Made by a program: the position numbers and the translations under genes | Part shown: in pieces, positions 15,268 through 17,785 of the stretch | Numbering within the stretch: position 1 is the first letter of the stretch | How the letters are laid out: each line of letters starts with the position of its first letter | Notes under the pieces: generated by a model | The model's input: only the letters and a program-made list of their open reading frames with translations | The model's database searches: none | Told to the model about the DNA's origin: nothing | Source: JAHELQ01 sp965603365 | GTDB taxonomy: Bacteria; Acidobacteriota; Aminicenantia; UBA2199 | DNA: 17,785 nucleotides | Direction of reading: 5' to 3' | Assembly (NCBI GenBank): GCA_965603365.1 | Contig: CBFDCR010000097.1 | Span: forward strand, 1 to 17,785

Positions 15268-16122
15268 ATGTCGATTGCGTATGTTGAATATGGCAGTGTA
15301 ACCCCGGTGAGTAGGCGAAAGAAGAAGTTGATCGCTTTCGGCTGGTATGGGGGCAAGTACAGCCATTTGAACTGGCTGCTGCCTCTGCTTCCCAGGGCAT
15401 TACACTACTGCGAACCCTTTGCCGGTTCTGCGGCGGTCTTGTTGAATCGGGAACCCTCTGAGGTGGAGACCTATAACGACATCGACGGCGAGGTGGTGAA
15501 CTTTTTCAGGGTGTTGAGGGATCAGAAAGATGCGCTTATCCGTGCCATCGGCATGACTCCCTTTTCCCGGGAAGAGTTCAGAAGCGCCATCGAATCGAAG
15601 AACAATGGCCAATATTTATCCGATCTGGAGAGGGCCAGGAGATTTTTTATCCGGGCCCGGCAGGTCAGGACCGGTCTGGCCCAGACCGCCTCGGTGGGTA
15701 GGTGGGCCAACTGCCTGAAGACTTCCCGGGCGGGGATGGCGGGTGCTGTCTCCAGATGGCTGGGAAGCGTAGAGGGGTTGGAATATATTGCCAGCCGACT
15801 GCTGAGGGTGCAGATTGAGAACGATGACGCCTTAGAGGTCATCAAAAGGTATGACAGCCCCGACACCCTCTTCTATTGTGACCCGCCGTATCCTCACGAT
15901 TCGAGGGGAGATCGGAATGCTTACCAATACGAAATGACAGACGAGGAGCACCATAAATTGGCAAGGGTGTTGAATGGCTGTAGAGGCAAGGTCGCGCTTT
16001 CCGGCTACCGATGCGACCTGCTGGATGAGTTGTACGAAGGTTGGAATGTACATGTTGCCAAAACCAAAAAGGCATTGTCGATTAAATCAGATAGAACAGA
16101 GATACTCTGGACAAACTATTGA
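15268..16122 (+). CDS. D12-class DNA adenine-N6 methyltransferase of a restriction-modification system
   Basis: 284 residues. It transfers methyl from S-adenosylmethionine to N6 of adenine in a target site. Motifs in order: FGWYGGKYSHL (24-34), EPFAGSAAVLL (49-59, SAM binding), YNDIDGEVVNFF (69-80), a central target-recognition region (~90-195), and catalytic DPPYP (205-209). This is the alpha-type D12/Dam arrangement (PF02086). The ATG at 15268 is chosen because AGAGGA lies upstream and the conserved N-terminus follows; the open frame extends to 15046 but overlaps the WD40 gene. The next gene, 12 nt downstream, is its restriction partner. Recognition sequence cannot be told from sequence. 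Confidence 0.92.
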   Translation: MSIAYVEYGSVTPVSRRKKKLIAFGWYGGKYSHLNWLLPLLPRALHYCEPFAGSAAVLLNREPSEVETYNDIDGEVVNFFRVLRDQKDALIRAIGMTPFSREEFRSAIESKNNGQYLSDLERARRFFIRARQVRTGLAQTASVGRWANCLKTSRAGMAGAVSRWLGSVEGLEYIASRLLRVQIENDDALEVIKRYDSPDTLFYCDPPYPHDSRGDRNAYQYEMTDEEHHKLARVLNGCRGKVALSGYRCDLLDELYEGWNVHVAKTKKALSIKSDRTEILWTNY

Positions 16123-16134
16123 AAAATAAGAAAG

Positions 16135-17247
16135 ATGATACCAGGCACTGAAAATTTCGTTGACTATTGTCGTGAATATTTAGAGGAAAAATGGCAAAAA
16201 ATTAATATGATGGCCCGGGAGAACCTGAAAGATTTCCTGGGTGAAGAGCATCGGGACTTAAAGTCATTGATAGTCGACTGTCTCAATAGCACCACCAAAT
16301 CTTATCATTATGTGCTGCCCACTCAGTTGTTGAGTAAGGCGGTTGAACAATCACGGGATTGCCGGTCTTTGCAGGCTTCATACGGTAAAGCCGGTGCCTT
16401 TGACGCGCGCACGATCGCCCATAAAGTAGTGGTGCCTTTTGATAAAGCGAATCACAATGTCCTCGGCGGCTCAGCGGAGCCTTATGTAAATAATCCCTTA
16501 AGATGCCCCTCGGTAACCCTGGAGTATGAAAAGAGGCAAAAAAACAAGGAAGATTGGCGAAAATTGGTGAAGGTCCTGGAATTTGTAGAGCAGGCAGACG
16601 AACCATACTTTACAGAAAGTGCGTTCAAACAGGTGTTGGCGGAAATATTTAGAATGATGGCGGAGGTCGAAGTCCTTTATCCAACCCCCAACAGGATCAG
16701 CCTGGACAAAACGATACAATTGATCAATACTTTTGTTGCCGAAAGTTCCGGCGGCGACCGCATCGAGGCGGTTACTACGGCACTCTTTCAGGAAATTGCC
16801 GACCGCTTTGGACTATTTGAAGAGATCAGACGGGAAAGGGTTAACGCCGCCGACAGCTCTTCCGGGATGGCTGCCGACATAGAGTGTTATGCGGATGGGA
16901 GAGTCGTTCTATTGGTGGAAGTAAAGGATAGGGCATTGACCCTGATCCAACTGGAATCAAAACTGGATACGGCAAGGGCACGGAAGATTAAAGAGATATT
17001 ATTCATTGCCGAGAGGGGAATCGAACAAAACAATATGAGGGAAATTGAAGAAAAAATAAAAAGTGAATTTACCAGCGGTCAGAATATTTATATCGTTAAC
17101 TTCATTGAATTTGCCCACAGCCTGTTGATTCTGTTTGGCGAAGAAGGGAGGGCGAGCTTTCTGACGAGAATCGGCAAGGAATTGGATCGGGTAAACTCCT
17201 CGATATTTCATCGGAAGGCCTGGGGGCAGTTGTTAAAGGAGGTTTAA
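16135..17247 (+). CDS. SacI-family type II restriction endonuclease
   Basis: 370 residues, resembling the SacI-family restriction endonucleases (PF09566) in segments such as DARTIAHKVVVPFD (90-103), GGSAEPYVNNPLR (111-123), RISLDKTIQLI (187-197), SSGGDRIEAV (204-213) and GQNIYIVNFIEFAH. A PD-(D/E)XK catalytic core is visible: Asp248 in ADIE and Glu262-x-Lys264 in VEVKD. It should cut DNA lacking its partner's methylation. It lies 12 nt after the adenine methylase, with a weak ribosome site (AAGAAAG), as expected for an endonuclease kept below methylase levels. No C-protein regulator gene is present. The cleavage site need not be that of SacI. Confidence 0.85.
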   Translation: MIPGTENFVDYCREYLEEKWQKINMMARENLKDFLGEEHRDLKSLIVDCLNSTTKSYHYVLPTQLLSKAVEQSRDCRSLQASYGKAGAFDARTIAHKVVVPFDKANHNVLGGSAEPYVNNPLRCPSVTLEYEKRQKNKEDWRKLVKVLEFVEQADEPYFTESAFKQVLAEIFRMMAEVEVLYPTPNRISLDKTIQLINTFVAESSGGDRIEAVTTALFQEIADRFGLFEEIRRERVNAADSSSGMAADIECYADGRVVLLVEVKDRALTLIQLESKLDTARARKIKEILFIAERGIEQNNMREIEEKIKSEFTSGQNIYIVNFIEFAHSLLILFGEEGRASFLTRIGKELDRVNSSIFHRKAWGQLLKEV

Positions 17248-17248
17248 A

Positions 17249-17277
17249 AAGGGGCATCGTTGATCTGTCTTGCCCTT
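17249..17277 (+). terminator. Possible terminator after the restriction gene
   Basis: AAGGGGCA (17249-17256) can pair with TGCCCTT (17271-17277) with one bulged G and a 14-nt loop. A TATATTTTT stretch follows a few bases later. It overlaps the -35 of the next promoter, so it is only a weak call. Confidence 0.3.
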
Positions 17278-17304
17278 GCTTCTATATTTTTGTTGTGTTA
17301 CAAT
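17276..17304 (+). promoter_or_regulatory. Extended -10 promoter of the double-glycine peptide gene
   Basis: TTGCTT (17276-17281), 17-nt spacer ending TGT, TACAAT (17299-17304), i.e. an extended -10 (TGTTACAAT). The start near 17311 would give a 129-nt leader before the peptide ATG, longer than needed for a ribosome site alone. A GCCTT/AAGGC inverted repeat lies within that leader. Confidence 0.5.
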
Positions 17305-17439
17305 TTTTGGCGTGAAATTGAGTCAAGCCTTCGTCTATGAGCGTCAAAGGCAAGAAATAAAACATCCCGGGAAAATAAATGAATAATTCGTTTTCGGCAC
17401 GCGATTCGTAACAAAAAATGAAGAAAAAGGAGGTATATG

Positions 17440-17601
17440 ATGAACAAGAAAATCAAATTGACCAAATTGACCGTTGCCAACCTGGAACGGGCAAAGGGCG
17501 GTATCGATCACTGCGCCTGCAATTTCGGCCTCGGTGACAATGCCTACAATCAGGCGGTAAAACAGTCATGGATCGCCGATACCGTATGTAACTGCGGCTG
17601 A
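17440..17601 (+). CDS. Double-glycine RiPP precursor with CxC...CxC core
   Basis: 53 residues, too short for standard gene calling. The leader MNKKIKLTKLTVANLERAKGG has the KLxLxKxTVANL pattern and terminal Gly-Gly (20-21) of the Bacteroidales-type natural product precursor/class I lanthipeptide leaders (TIGR04149-like). Cleavage after GG would release a 32-residue core, starting IDHCAC and ending TVCNCG, with Cys 25, 27, 50 and 52 as two CxC pairs. It has only one Ser and one Thr, so few lanthionine rings are possible; disulfides or other thioethers are alternatives. The second ATG is preferred: AAGGAGG lies 6 nt upstream, against 3 nt for the ATG at 17437. No modification enzyme or ABC peptidase-exporter is inside the window; such genes may lie to the right. 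Confidence 0.75.
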   Translation: MNKKIKLTKLTVANLERAKGGIDHCACNFGLGDNAYNQAVKQSWIADTVCNCG

Positions 17602-17691
17602 CGGCCAAGACAACAGCCGCTCCAGTTGCCGTCGGTCTTAACACTATAATCCTTTTACCTCCCGGGATGTTTTATTTTTAAGGTATGAAAA

Positions 17692-17715
17692 GGGGACATG
17701 CCAAAAATTCTGTCC
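17692..17715 (+). repeat. GGGGACA-family repeat near the right edge
   Basis: GGACA (17694-17698) pairs with TGTCC (17711-17715), with CCAAAAATTC between. It is closest in sequence to the copies at 8203 and 8709. Confidence 0.5.
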
Positions 17716-17785
17716 ATTCTCAATTCCGACAACGTGGCCTGTGAATGGGCTGCCGCCCAATCGGTAAACATGGAGGTTAAAATTA
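17698..17785 (+). CDS. Possible start of a gene running off the window
   Basis: From ATG 17698 the frame stays open to the end of the window (29 codons: MPKILSILNSDNVACEWAAA and on). The ATG lies inside the GGGGACA repeat, with GGGG 2 nt upstream, and an in-frame stop sits at 17686. No family is recognised. It may be a real gene recruited behind the repeat or only chance; on the minus strand a 35-codon frame also exists here. Confidence 0.25.
   Translation, partial: MPKILSILNSDNVACEWAAAQSVNMEVKI

Noticed and set aside
17602..17640. Possible hairpin after the double-glycine peptide gene
   Set aside because: AAGAC/GTCTT and CAAC/GTTG pair only with large unequal bulges, and no T-run follows closely.

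Overview
The window looks like a chromosomal stretch of a Gram-negative, probably anaerobic or sediment-type bacterium. The evidence is a peptidoglycan-recycling Mpl ligase, an exported WD40 lipoprotein, signal peptides, moderate GC, and many small dispersed intergenic repeats. The phylum cannot be fixed from the sequence alone. The Bacteroidales-like double-glycine peptide leader, the orphan NtrY-like kinase and the repeat-rich spacers would fit uncultured Acidobacteriota/Aminicenantia-like or Bacteroidota-related lineages; this is inference.

Left part (1-7700, all minus strand). A Cys-rich small peptide gene (178-378) has its own promoter. It lies beyond a tight operon, transcribed right to left: apt (adenine salvage), a 129-aa exported small protein, a 1172-aa many-pass NtrY-like histidine kinase, and mpl (murein tripeptide recycling). 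Upstream of apt is sat (ATP sulfurylase), with a near-consensus sigma70 promoter and a palindrome just after the predicted transcription start.

Middle (7700-11680). This is accessory, decaying DNA. It holds a membrane-anchored coiled-coil protein built of 18-residue repeats, and a relic of an AAA-ATPase/PD-(D/E)XK gene enclosed by 20-bp inverted repeats. It also holds a HEPN-MNT toxin-antitoxin-like pair whose promoter predicts a nearly leaderless mRNA. Next comes a heptamer tandem repeat ending at the Shine-Dalgarno of an Old Yellow Enzyme family gene that carries a one-base frameshift, and then a convergent PrsW-type membrane protease gene whose stop overlaps that of the oxidoreductase.

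Right part (11800-17785, all plus strand). A three-gene, translationally coupled envelope operon encodes a secreted coiled-coil protein, a membrane-anchored probable beta-propeller and a WD40 lipoprotein. It is followed by a two-gene restriction-modification system (D12-class adenine methylase plus SacI-family endonuclease). A second Cys-rich peptide precursor with a classical double-glycine leader (17440-17601) comes next, with its own promoter and a 129-nt leader.

The best candidates for something undescribed are the three-gene envelope operon and the two CxC-type peptide precursors. No modification enzyme or exporter for the peptides lies inside the window. The inverted-repeat-bounded relic and the spread of GGGGACA-type repeats point to a small non-autonomous repeat family.
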